Source of the DNA: Lentinula raphanica
Taxonomy: Eukaryota; Basidiomycota; Agaricomycetes; Agaricales; Omphalotaceae
Direction: 5' to 3'
NCBI GenBank assembly: GCA_027919835.1
Contig: JANVFP010000023.1
Span: forward strand, 620,001-684,000
DNA length: 64,000 bases
The notes beneath the pieces were generated by a model. That model did not search any database. It saw nothing but the letters and a program-made list of their open reading frames with translations, and was not told the origin of the DNA. Position numbers and translations under genes: made by a program. Below, in pieces: positions 33,346 to 45,199 of the stretch; the first letter of the stretch is position 1, and each line of letters opens with the position of its first letter.

Positions 33346-34761
33346 CTACTTGTCAAGACCCAAAGCTCTTGCACCTGCACCGACCGAACCCTCCCAGCCA
33401 AGAAAGCGCTCCTTCCTTGTCGTGGTCGTATCCAAATTTTTCGTGGAATAAGGACTACCATCACTGTCATCCGAATCAGAAAACTTGCGTACGCGTTTGT
33501 TACGTCCGGCCAAAGAGGCGTAGAGTTGATGGGTCGGTTCACTTCCATAGACAAAGTATTCTTCATCGACGGGAGTGTCTGGCATGGAATTCAATGAACG
33601 CTTTCTGGCCCAGACAGTCACGTATAATATCCGCTTTTGCTTTCGGTTCAAGAAAAACCAGTGTGAAGACCAGAGGAGTGTATTCCCACTACTACTCGAT
33701 ATGGGATGTATGGGTGGATAAGATGATGGAAGTGTCGACAAGTTGGATCGTGGAAGGTTACGAGAAGCCAAGCGAGGGCGTGTTGGTGACAACGGTCGAT
33801 ACGATTCGTGGAAAGGAGAGATGGGGTTTGTAGACGCAGATAGGGCTGCTTCACGAGGAGTAACAGGTGTGCTGGTTGCAGGTATAGAACGAGCTGCACT
33901 CTTGGATTGTATACTCATGTCTTCATCCAAGGTGAAGACATGATCTTCGTCGAACGAATATCCTTCAAAGTCGTCCTCGAAATCCTCGTCGCCAATCTCC
34001 TCTCCTTCTCCGGCGTTCGGATCTTCTTCAGGCTCTGGCACATACTCATAGACCTCACATTCATCGAGAGGTCCGATAACATCATCGAGGAGCGCATATA
34101 CCTCGGGATGGGTGCCAGAGATGACACTCGGTGCGGCATAGGGACTTTCTTTGACAATCTCGTAAGGACTACCTGGACTTCCTTGCGCCACACCAAAACC
34201 TAGTCCTTGTGCGGCAGGATATGCGCCATAAGCCGTGGAGGCATACCCGGAGTTTATTCGAAAAGGGGTAGATGCAGCCGAAGCTTTGCTCGCGAGTAAA
34301 GTGGTGCTGAGGGCATTGAGAATGTGGGCCCCTGACTCGAGGTGAACGAAAGAAGAAGGTTTCACTGAATCGAAGGTATAGTCTGGGAATGCTACATTGA
34401 GTGTAGCGATGAGAAGATAGAGCGTCTTTCTGGACTGCGGTGATCCCAGCGGTCCGAAAGGAGTGGGAAGTGAAGAATGCATTTGGGCAAGGTATGAATG
34501 AGTTGGTGAGGAGGAGATGGTGCCTTCTGTCGGTGAAGACTTTGGAGTCGTGTCCTTTCCTTGGCCAGGGTCGAACTTCATGTTCTCCAATACGCCCATA
34601 TCATCCCAATAAACCTTTTCCAAGTCTCTAAACAATCGTTTGTCGCGCTTGATGTTCTTGCACGAGTAGGCCTCGAGTCTCACAGAGACATTACATTCGG
34701 GCCCTTGATGAGAGAGAGACGATGCCAGAGCAGTAAGGGAAGGGACTTCGATGTACTTCAT
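33346..34761 (-). CDS. MAF1: Pol III repressor Maf1
   Basis: Single exon, 471 residues, start MKYIEVPSLTALASSL. Maf1 boxes are clear: the N-terminal VSVRLEAYSCKNIKRDKRLF; then FPDYTFDSVKPSSFVHLES, LDECEVYEYVPEPEEDP, and the C-terminal TLLWSSHWFFLNRKQKRILY. In yeast dephosphorylated Maf1 enters the nucleus under stress and inhibits RNA polymerase III. Two long disordered segments are inserted (residues about 70-110 and 260-360), making it longer than the human protein, as is usual in fungi. The frame is open upstream only to a TTG at 34851, so the ATG at 34759-34761 is chosen. Divergent from the Rab-GAP gene, 270 bp apart. Confidence 0.88.
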   Translation of the reverse strand: MKYIEVPSLTALASSLSHQGPECNVSVRLEAYSCKNIKRDKRLFRDLEKVYWDDMGVLENMKFDPGQGKDTTPKSSPTEGTISSSPTHSYLAQMHSSLPTPFGPLGSPQSRKTLYLLIATLNVAFPDYTFDSVKPSSFVHLESGAHILNALSTTLLASKASAASTPFRINSGYASTAYGAYPAAQGLGFGVAQGSPGSPYEIVKESPYAAPSVISGTHPEVYALLDDVIGPLDECEVYEYVPEPEEDPNAGEGEEIGDEDFEDDFEGYSFDEDHVFTLDEDMSIQSKSAARSIPATSTPVTPREAALSASTNPISPFHESYRPLSPTRPRLASRNLPRSNLSTLPSSYPPIHPISSSSGNTLLWSSHWFFLNRKQKRILYVTVWARKRSLNSMPDTPVDEEYFVYGSEPTHQLYASLAGRNKRVRKFSDSDDSDGSPYSTKNLDTTTTRKERFLGWEGSVGAGARALGLDK

Positions 34762-35031
34762 GATTGCCAGAAGCAGTCCTTGGGTGGTCGTTGTGACGGG
34801 GTTGGAAGCAAAGTCAAGCCAAAAGATGAAATTGTGAATCCAGTCAAGCAAGAAAAACTCCTGAGGCGAATTGTGAGCGATGGATAAGCCAAAAGAGCAA
34901 AGTTGCTGAACAAACTAGGGGCGGCTTCAACGAGGTCCTGGTGAAAGATAGGGTCTCCACTCATTGCCGGTTTCAAGCAAATTATTCCCACACACCAACC
35001 ATCATTCCACCACTTCCGCGTTCAACGCTGG

Positions 35032-36891
35032 ATGGTTTATGACAAAACGTTCTGGCAAGAGGCAAGACAGAAAAGCTTACAGCCTGGAGGCTTTGGAGAA
35101 GACAGAATCTATTATTGGCCCAAGTTGCTCAATATCGACCTCAATGACGGCTCTTCTACTGAAATAGACATTGATACGTTGCCGGCGCACCCTGACGAGC
35201 AACAAATACGCCTGGATACTGACCGCAGCTTCGTTATGTATCCGGATGGCGATGTACAAGGTCATCAACAGAGCTTGAATGAGCTCCTTGTTTCTATCTT
35301 TCGTAGACATCCATCGCTGTCCTATTTCCAGGGATACCACGACATCATCACCGTTCTATTCCTCACACTGCCACCTTCCCTCCGCTTTCCCTGCGCCGAG
35401 AAGGTGAGCTTACACTGGACGCGTGATGCCATGGGAGACGGACTAGAACCGGTTCTTGGGCTACTCCGGTTCCTTGCAAAACTCATTGCCGCTGTTGACG
35501 TCGAACTGGCGAAGCTGCTCAAACGCGTTGCTCCATTGCCCTATTTTGCGTTGAGTAACCTGTTGACAATGTTCGCTCACAATGTTCCGACTCTGCCGCT
35601 GATACAACATATCTTTGATTATCTGCTGGCCAGACCACCTATTGCCCTTGTATATCTCACTGCTGCGGTGATTCTGTCGCGAAAGGACGAGTTAGTCGCC
35701 TTTGATCAGGATGAAGATGGTGACTTGGGCATGTTACATTCTTTGCTTGGTGTCTTGCCCCAGATGACCGATGAGCCAACACCATCCGAAGTCGTGGCAG
35801 ACTGCAAAGAGGGCTCGCCGCCCGTAGCCGTGGAACTCAACAGAGAGTCGATGCAGGATCTTTCGGCTCCAGATACAAGTGCAGACATGGAGGTGCAGCT
35901 ATCGAACGTCAGCGCAGATGAGACCGACACAGATACGATTGTGGAGTCAGAGTATATTCAGGATACGGAGACTGTGCTTGATAGTGACGTAGAAGCAGAG
36001 CCAGCAAAGCTCGTGGACCTCGTATCTTCTCCAAATCCTTCGCTGGGATTGTCTTTGCCAGACCCTTCACCTCTTCAGACCTCTGTCTCCGAATCTCTTC
36101 TAAATGACACGAACATGGCGCTATCAAGGACTCCAACTTCTCGGAGTCCATCTCCCATTCCCTTAGCTTCACAATCATCGTTGCACTCTTCAATACATGA
36201 CTCGTCAATTTCTATCTCACCCGCACAAAATCTGTCATCTTCGTCCTCCTCTTTTCAAACTCAATCGCACATCGATGATCTCGAATCATTCAGAAGAGTT
36301 AAACAAGCACCTATACCGTTATCAACTCTCCTCCGCGATGCAGATAAGTTGCTTGAAGCATACCCACCCTACCAGAACCACTCAGACGTTGCGTCCTCCT
36401 CCTCGTCATCATCCTCAGCAGCAGCATTATCATCACCACCATCAGCAGCAACATCTACAACTCCACCCCTTGCATCTGTTTTAGCCGATATCCTGGGCCC
36501 CTCTAGCGTTGTCTTTACCTGGTCTGAGGATCCTGCTCAGCTTCCTCCCGATGACGAGGCAGAGTCAATGGTCAAAGATCCTTCAAAAATAGTCTTCCCC
36601 TGGGATCCATCCTTGGACGAGGATGGGGACAACTCTGAAGAAGACGAGCAAAATGACAAAGAGACTACTGGTGACTCGTACAACAGACGAAGACGTTTCA
36701 TGGATAGGAGTTTGCTTCTTCGTCGTCCGGAACTCATGTTGAGTGCGGGTGCAGGTGCGGTATTGGTCATTGCAATTGCGCTGGCGATGGTTAATAGCCG
36801 GGGTAATCGTGGTGAACGAGTGTCGTTGGACAAATTGTTAGGGCTACTGGGTATCTGGGGTACTTGGGGCTGGAACTGGATTAATAGGTGA
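35032..36891 (+). CDS. GYP8: Rab-GAP of the Gyp8/TBC1D20 family, tail-anchored
   Basis: One exon of 619 residues starting MVYDKTFWQEARQKSL. TBC domain: SLQPGGFGEDRIYYWPKLL, the arginine-finger motif IRLDTDRSFVMYP (IxxDxxR) and the glutamine-finger motif SYFQGYHDIITVLF (YxQG). A long Ser-rich disordered region (about residues 260-520) follows, and the end holds a membrane span (AGAGAVLVIAIALAMVNS). In yeast Gyp8 acts on Ypt1 at ER/Golgi; human TBC1D20 is an ER-anchored Rab1 GAP. The C-terminal anchor supports this subfamily. The true start may lie in an upstream exon, because the first TBC helix looks a little short; the ATG at 35032 is the best seen. Confidence 0.83.
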   Translation: MVYDKTFWQEARQKSLQPGGFGEDRIYYWPKLLNIDLNDGSSTEIDIDTLPAHPDEQQIRLDTDRSFVMYPDGDVQGHQQSLNELLVSIFRRHPSLSYFQGYHDIITVLFLTLPPSLRFPCAEKVSLHWTRDAMGDGLEPVLGLLRFLAKLIAAVDVELAKLLKRVAPLPYFALSNLLTMFAHNVPTLPLIQHIFDYLLARPPIALVYLTAAVILSRKDELVAFDQDEDGDLGMLHSLLGVLPQMTDEPTPSEVVADCKEGSPPVAVELNRESMQDLSAPDTSADMEVQLSNVSADETDTDTIVESEYIQDTETVLDSDVEAEPAKLVDLVSSPNPSLGLSLPDPSPLQTSVSESLLNDTNMALSRTPTSRSPSPIPLASQSSLHSSIHDSSISISPAQNLSSSSSSFQTQSHIDDLESFRRVKQAPIPLSTLLRDADKLLEAYPPYQNHSDVASSSSSSSSAAALSSPPSAATSTTPPLASVLADILGPSSVVFTWSEDPAQLPPDDEAESMVKDPSKIVFPWDPSLDEDGDNSEEDEQNDKETTGDSYNRRRRFMDRSLLLRRPELMLSAGAGAVLVIAIALAMVNSRGNRGERVSLDKLLGLLGIWGTWGWNWINR

Positions 36892-37028
36892 TATTTTTGT
36901 GTGATTTGGGCAATCTACTGCTAGTGGATTCTATTATAGTAACAGTCTCGTCGTATCATGGTACTAGTACAGACATCGGTTTCTGACTTTCTATAGTTGT
37001 TTTTGGCGGAGGACATCTAGGTTACGAT

Positions 37029-38760
37029 TCATACAGGTAATCCGAACAGTTTTTTGACCTGCACCACTACTTCTTTATTACCAGTGTTCTGCAAGTGGTG
37101 TTGAATCCTCTCTGCTGTAATCAAAACAGAAGATATTGACTGACCTTCGTAAGATCATCACTGATCTTGACGCAAGATTTCCCGTCGACTTCAGCAAGTT
37201 TGATGACCATGTTGAGAGCTGGGCTTTTGGTCTTGGGATCGGAAGTCTTGACAAAATCATTTGATAGGAAAGTACCAATTCCGAAGGAGGCTAGAGGCAG
37301 GTCGTGAGCTGCTTGTATGCATTTTGGGATACACGTTTTTACTTTTGAAACCAGTCTCATCAGCTTGTTTCTTCAATTTCAAAGCCTTGTCTAGATTTAG
37401 AGCGTCAGAGTAAATGATCATCTTCTCTCTATGGTCGATGCCCATTTTCTGATAGACCTCCTTGGCTCGTGGGCCGAACTTGAGAGGGTCACCAGAGTCT
37501 TGACGGAGTCCGTGCCATTTCTTTGCACGAGCTGGGTTTTTGGAGAAACTCTACTTGACGAAATAACAGATGAGTGCGAAGAGGATGAGACGAAGTAGAC
37601 CGTGACAGTACCTGGAAGAACGCCTGAGTGGAGAACGTATCGGTCAAGGCCAGTAGAATTGCGTTCGGGTACGCATTCTCCCAAATCTCGAGCGCGGTTT
37701 CATGAACGGCCTCATAGCCTCTGAGCGCTCCGATCTTGATTTTTCTTGAGTGATATGATGAAACGGGAGAAAGATTCAGAACTTACACCCATGAACCACT
37801 CGCTTTACAACACAATTCAGAGATATATGCGCCCGAATGTAGGCAGACATGCTCACTGTGCAACGGTCCCAATCGGACTGATACCATACTTTTGTGCTAG
37901 GTAGACCTATTCGGGTTAGGATGAATGAGTCGGACATTTCGGATGAGAAAGATGTATTATTAACATTGCTAGTGCCAGTGAGCTTCCCGGAGTTGGGTAC
38001 ATCTTGGGACGCCTTGAGGAGGGCTTTAACCACGAAATCTTGCGTGTAGAAAGATCGTCTACGACGTGTACCAAATTCACTGAATACACAGCCGGCCTCG
38101 AGAAGAGCTTTGCCTTTCTGGTATGCCAGGTCTAGCCGGAAAGAAATATAGGTTACTATGAACAACATTCGAAAATCAGACATACCCTCTTGACCATCGT
38201 ATGACCAATCCTTGTCAACGGTGATGAAATATAGTTCACTGAGGGTTGCCATGAGAGGGACCTCCCATAGGATCGTCTCTACCCATGGTCCTTCTGCAGT
38301 TATCTCGATATGGCCGTTATCACCAGTGACTGGTATGAATTCGACATGGATTTGTTCTGGTTTGAAGCGATAGTTTGCCAGGTAATCAAGATACTGTGGA
38401 GGAAAATACGAGCAAGTCTTTGCAAACCAATCGCGTTCAGCAGTGGTGAGCTTGAGTTGGTTGAACTCTAAAGTATGTATAACATTGAGATGATAGCATC
38501 TTTGGTGCCTACGATGACGTTACTGACGAGAGACCGCCGTTTGGAAGAGTTCAAAGCATTCTCTGGAGAATAAATCGGTGCCCTTGTTGCGATTTGTGAA
38601 CCGATAGATGGCATGCACGTCTGGAAAGTTTTGTAACACGGCGTTCTGCATGGTGAACTGGAAATTCGGTGTGAGTAGGTATGATTGTCTGGTGACCGAA
38701 AGGTATCCAAACTTTGTACAAGTCGGTGTCGAGGATTGATTTGGGAATAGGCAGAGACAT
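37029..38760 (-). CDS. NPT1: Nicotinate phosphoribosyltransferase
   Basis: The start MSLPIPKSILDTDLYK is followed by FTMQNAVLQNFPDV, the substrate-entry helix of NaPRTase. Conserved blocks: FSEFGTRRRRSFYTQD, the phosphohistidine loop IGTVAHEWFMG, the NAILLALTDTFST segment, GLRQDSGDPLKFGP, IYSDALNLDKALKL and FGIGTFLSNDF. It ends VKKLFGLPV. The enzyme makes nicotinate mononucleotide in the Preiss-Handler salvage route to NAD. Seven to eight exons, with introns of 50-75 bp; not each junction was fixed. It is divergent from RRP41, with 142 bp between start codons. Confidence 0.9.
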
Positions 38761-38902
38761 GATGGTGAAGAGAAAGTGAGAGAACGGAAAGATAGGCAAG
38801 TTTTCCGCTAGATGATGGGACTTACATGATGATGAAACGACGTATACGCGGCGAGCGCGGTCTAACGCGGTTCCCGGATCCGCATTCATCTTTATCTCTC
38901 TC

Positions 38903-40661
<1,759 letters not shown>

Positions 40662-40915
40662 TATCGATTCCCTTGCTTGTCAAGGGCTCTTGGGGGTGTA
40701 TAATTCATAAGCGCCGGTTGTTTTCCGTAAACAATGGGAACAAACAATTACTTAATGCTAAGCGCCTGAACTGTGAGGAACTGTGCAAACACTCTGCTCT
40801 GTGCTATCAACAACGACGATCGTGCTTCGTCTCCCCAGACATTTACGCGCCAGTTTCGATAGATTTGCAAGTTTCCATGCTTTGTTGACAATCAAATTTT
40901 CGTGCTCTCTCTAGG

Positions 40916-41308
40916 ATGCGGCCCACTGTTTATCAATTGTCCTCTAAAGCATTTTCACTTGCACGTCTTCCCTCTCTCAACATCTCTGGTCCATTTATTG
41001 ATGATACAAATGTGATTGTTGGGATGACCTCCTTCTCATGTTCTTGGAGAAAGAGTTGAGGAGGGAGGTACAAGGGCAAAGGTGTCGGCAATTGGTCCAG
41101 AAGTAGTTGAGGTTGAGGAAGATACTCCAAGAGTGGTTGTGGTCATCTCCGGTATGTTTTCTGCTTGTTATCAGAAAGATGCCCAACATGAGATATTGAT
41201 GCGCGTTTTTTGATCATGCAGGGAGGCACGACGCCCATTCGTCAAAAACCCTTCATATCAGATTCCAATGATCCTAGCCTCAAGTTATCAGTCAGCTGGG
41301 GTGTTTAA
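40916..41308 (+). CDS. Possible small protein with presequence-like N-terminus
   Basis: Low-confidence model. From ATG 40916 the frame reads MRPTVYQLSSKAFSLARLPS, Arg/Ser/Leu-rich like a mitochondrial targeting sequence. Downstream, another frame reads GERVEEGGTRAKVSAIGPE, then VVEVEEDTPRVVVVISG up to a GTATGT donor at 41152. A third segment after 41221 reads TTPIRQKPFISDSNDPSLKL and ends SVSWGV at 41306-41308. Joining them needs an intron of about 60 bp near 41000-41055 with a weak donor (TCTG/GTCC), and an acceptor at either 41221 or 41225. I recognise no family. It could be a real 80-90 residue protein or chance. Confidence 0.35.
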
Positions 41309-41337
41309 CGGTCACGTATAAATGCACCGGACGTTGC

Positions 41338-41855
41338 TCAAACATGTACGACTGTCACTCTTTCCTTTGGGACCAAATACTCTGCGGTGATGGACCCATC
41401 CTGCCCTACAAAGATTTGGACTGGAGATCGGCCTTCGGGAAGACAGAAAGATCTCAATGCAGCATCCAGTGCAATGACTTGTAGAGCAAACATGACAATG
41501 CTGGGTATGCTTGTCGCTTGAATCCTACAGCCTATCACAACGTCCCATACATTTCCCACAAATGAATCAGCTCTGCCGCTTCACTCACAGATGAAAAGGC
41601 TTTCTTTGCTCCAGTGAATGTCATGTTCTCCTCTGCAGTGAACTCTCTAGGGGTATCATAGACATAACTCGCATATTCTAGACTTATGCGGTCATTGATG
41701 AAAACTGGCTTGTAGTGTCAAGGATCGAGTCTGCGCATTGTCAGCGGCGATGCAAATGTAAGGAGGCATACATTGTGTTTCTCATCGCTCATCTGTTCAG
41801 CCGCATTCATCATGTATCTTTGCTTTCTGATAACTGTAACATCCTGGTCAATCAT
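41338..41855 (-). CDS. Possible small gene or gene relic, unknown family
   Basis: Exon 41772-41855 would read MIDQDVTVIRKQRYMMNAAE and QMSDEKHN before a GTATGC donor. The next exon begins after an AG near 41708 with FINDRISLEYASYVYDTPRE, FTAEENMTFTGAKKAFSS. After that the model fails: a GTGAGT donor is in phase 0, but the last protein-like frame (IQATSIPSIVMFALQVI ... EYLVPKERVTVVHV, stop at 41338) needs another phase; reading through instead gives a stop after LIHLWEMYGTL. Either the exon structure escapes me or this is a decayed gene. No family recognised. Confidence 0.3.
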
Positions 41856-42088
41856 GAATACAACAACTTATTTCCGAATGCTTCATTGTTGCTCCTCAAG
41901 CAAGGGTTCAGGCGCTGAAGGCGCCGCTTTTCTAGTGTAAGTGATGAGCTAAAAGCCGCTCAAGCGCCGGTCAATTACCCTGCCCCGAACAAATTCGGAG
42001 TTTTTCGGGATCGTCCCCAAATTTATCTAGTGACCCGGGCGCCAAAAACATATCTGCTCCCTCTTTCTTCTTTTCCACCATCTTCCAA

Positions 42089-43922
42089 ATGGCTTCCTCA
42101 TTATCTTCGCGCTCCATTCTCAATGCTGTCAGTTTCTTTTATGCTCATGTCGTACAGTGAACTAAATGTTTTCTTCAACTAGTCCAAATCCCGAGCTGCT
42201 TGGGCTCGAAGCTCGCGTTTCTCTACGACCGCTACCAAAAACTCGGCTCTCAAAGAGAGACTAGCTCAGCTGATACCTCAGCAATTGGAGCATGTGAGCT
42301 CTTGTATGCGTGCGAAGCTCAACACCTACTAATTAACGCGCTCATAGGTTAAGGCGGTCCGTGCTGAGCATGGTGCCAAATCATTCGGCGAAGTTAAAGT
42401 TGACCAGCTCTATGGGTAAGGAATTGTCCTGTAGACCGAAGACATGTCGTCCAACTCTATCTACAGTGGTATGCGTGGTCTTCCTGCTCTCATCTGGGAT
42501 GGTTCAGTTCTCGATGCCGGTGCGTTCATAACACGTCTCTACTGACGTCGACTCTTATACATTCTTCATTAGAGGAAGGAATCCGGTTCCGTGGAAAAAC
42601 TATTCCTGAATGCCAGGAATTGCTTCCAAAAGCTCCCGGTGGTTCCGAGCCTCTTCCGGAAGGTCTTTTCTGGCTTCTGCTTACCGGGGAGGTTCCCACA
42701 CAAGAGCAAGTCGCCGAGCTTTCGAAAGACTGGGCTGCTCGTGCAGCTATTCCTTCTTTCGTGGAAGAGTTACTCGACCGATGCCCTCCCACTCTCCATC
42801 CTATGAGCCAGTTCAGTCTGGCTGTTACCGCCGTTAGTTGCACTCTATGAATGCATTAATCCTTTCTAAGATTCATCCCTTCATAGTTGAACCATGATTC
42901 TGCTTTTGCTAAAGCATATCAGGACGGCATTTCGAAAAAAGAGTACTGGGGACCCACCTTCGAGGATTCGATGGACTTGTGAGTGAACTGGCTCTAACTC
43001 TGATAGTGTATACTAAGATAATGATAGGATCGCCAAACTCCCCAATATCGCCGGTCGAATCTATCGAAACGTTTTCGGTCAGGGCAAGTTGCCGGCCATT
43101 GACCCCAGCAAAGATTACTCTCACAATCTTGCAACTCTCCTTGGCTTTGGTGACAATGAGAGCTTTGTCGAACTTCTTCGTCTGTACATCACTATCCACA
43201 GTGACCATGAAGGTGGAAACGTATCTGCACACACTGGCAAGCTCGTCGGCTCTGCCCTCTCAGATCCTTTCCTTGCCTTTGGCGCTTCCTTGAATGGTCT
43301 CGCTGGGCCTCTTCATGGTCTAGCGAACCAGGAAGTTCTTTTGTGGTTGCGTAAGATGCAATCCAAGATCGGAGAGAACGCCAGTGACGAGGCCGTCAAG
43401 GAATACGTGTGGTCGACTCTCAAGGGTGGTCAGGTCGTTCCTGGCTATGGCCATGCTGTCCTTCGCAAGACCGACCCCCGATACACTGCTCAGCGTGAAT
43501 TTGCGCTGAAACACCTTCCTGAAGACCCAATGTTCAAGCTTGTTGGTCAAATTTATAACATCGTTCCCAGTATTCTGTTGGAGGTCGGTTGTTCTTTCCA
43601 TTGCATAAGTGAAATGTATTGACGCTAGTTGTCCAGGCTGGTAAAGCCAAGAACCCATGGCCTAATGTCGATGCTCACTCCGGTGTGCTTCTGACGTATT
43701 ATGGCTTGACCCAGATGCAGTTCTACACCGTCCTGTTCGGTGTGTCGCGTGCATTCGGTGTCGCTGCTCAGCTTATCTGGGACCGTGCTCTCGGTGCTCG
43801 TAAGTCCCTTGTTGTCCTGCGATCGTTGTAATAACTGATTTAACTGTGATCGTCTAGCTCTCGAACGCCCCAAGTCCTACTCTACTGCTGCCATTGAGAA
43901 GATGTTCGCCAACAAGCAGTGA
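42089..43922 (+). CDS. CIT1: Citrate synthase, mitochondrial
   Basis: It starts [13 protein letters not shown], then [19 protein letters not shown]: an Arg/Ser presequence. The mature enzyme follows with [30 protein letters not shown], the active-site [31 protein letters not shown] (catalytic His), [16 protein letters not shown] (catalytic His) and [14 protein letters not shown] (catalytic Asp). The end is IEKMFANKQ. It condenses acetyl-CoA and oxaloacetate at entry to the TCA cycle. About 470 residues and roughly nine exons. No PTS1 is present, so this is the mitochondrial form. Strong codon-use regularity (many C-ending codons) fits a highly expressed gene. Confidence 0.95.
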
Positions 43923-44144
43923 AAAAATAAGCACACATAGACGCTTTACAATGACATAGATACGACCTCTTGTTGTGTCTTTCACGGGTTACATTATGGA
44001 TATTCTTTGCAGGCTTGCAGCTATTATGTAGTCCACAAAATTCTGTATCCTATGCTCGTACATAATATGCTGCAATAACTACTTACAGCCCCTTCTCAGT
44101 ACTCCAAGTTAGCGAAGTTTGACACTTCAACTTCTGCTTGAATA
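43923..44144. other. Citrate synthase 3' region
   Basis: AT-rich, no gene. Precedes the transposon left end. Confidence 0.5.
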
Positions 44145-45141
44145 GGCATGTTCAATTATTCGTTTCTTAGCTTAACTTAGCTTAACTTAGGGCCCGATAG
44201 CGATGTCGGTGGGTGAAATAAAAATTAATTCAAAAAGGAAATTTTCCTAAAAAGGAAAGAGAGGAAAGAGAAAGAAAGCATTGTTGTCATTGTCATAGTA
44301 CTCTATTCCTCTTTGCTCATAGCTAGCATGTACTGCACTGGTACTGTGAATATTATGAGAGCAAAATGTTGTTCACAATATTCCTACAACAACAATAATT
44401 AACACATCTTGGATTCTGCAGATTGTGCGGTTATAAGTAAGATTTTAGGGATATTTTCTGGTTCCTAGGCCTCCAATAATTTTCACCATGTAGAGAGTGT
44501 AATTTTTGATTTTTGACTATCCTTTTTGTGTGCCAGCGAGCAAGATGAGCTTTACAAGTTGAATTTTTTCGAAATGATACATAAAAGGCAATCCAAGGAT
44601 ACTGGCCGGTTGCATGACTTGAATTTAGCGCCGTTAGGCGCTTACCTGCTCAATGTACACATCTCGACTCTCGAGACTTACTCAAGATGAGCAATATATT
44701 TGACTGTCCTGAAACTTTATTTGCATGGTCCAACGGTTGACTGGGACCATTGAACGAGGTTGATTTAATAACCAAGAATGAATTACTTACTGGAAAAATG
44801 TTGCAAGTTCACTACTTTTGCTTGCATCAATATGCTCTGGCATTTGCTCTCTCACACACATTATGCTCCTCAATGATAATACTTATATATGCACTAGTAA
44901 TAATTCAGCAATATTCAACTTTGAAGCAAGCCACTCAGTCCTCGCTGCTCAGAGCTGCTGAGCGCCTATAGTAGGGACGTGGCTGTGTGATTATGCAATC
45001 GGTATCGGTATCAGTATCTTCCACCGACATGGATACCGCCCCTAACTTAGCTACGAAATATATTGAAATCTGACAAAATTCAGGGTAAAAATGTATGGAA
45101 ATAAGCTAAGCTAAGCTAAGAAAATAATAATTGAACACGCC
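44145..45141. mobile_element. Non-autonomous TIR DNA transposon (MITE-like), about 1 kb
   Basis: The ends are inverted repeats. Left: GGCATGTTCAATTATT then TTTCTTAGCTTAACTTAGC. Right, read on the other strand: GGCGTGTTCAATTATT then TTTCTTAGCTTAGCTTAGC. About 42 of the first 46 positions match. A second inverted block follows inside: TTAGGGCCCGATAGCGATGT on the left against TTAGGGGCGGTATCCATGTC on the right, both running into CGGTGG. The repeat is flanked by TA on each side (44143-44144 and 45142-45143), suggesting a TA target duplication as for Tc1/mariner-like elements. The interior is AT-rich and has no transposase frame, so mobilisation would be in trans. Confidence 0.72.
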
Positions 45142-45145
45142 TAAT

Positions 45146-45169
45146 GAGCGCTTGAGCATTTAAGCGCTC
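45146..45169. repeat. Perfect hairpin GAGCGCTT / AAGCGCTC
   Basis: GAGCGCTT (45146-45153), 8-nt loop, AAGCGCTC (45162-45169), directly outside the right end of the transposon and 31 bp before the MAK11 start codon. Confidence 0.6.
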
Positions 45170-45199
45170 GCCTTTAAATTTGTCTTCTTGACTGTGACT

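Noticed and set aside
34762..34851. N-terminal extension of MAF1
   Set aside because: Opens only with TTG; Maf1 proteins start at MK(Y/F).
44750..44971. Frame inside the TIR element as a transposase remnant
   Set aside because: No DDE-type spacing or HTH features; the composition follows the AT-rich background.
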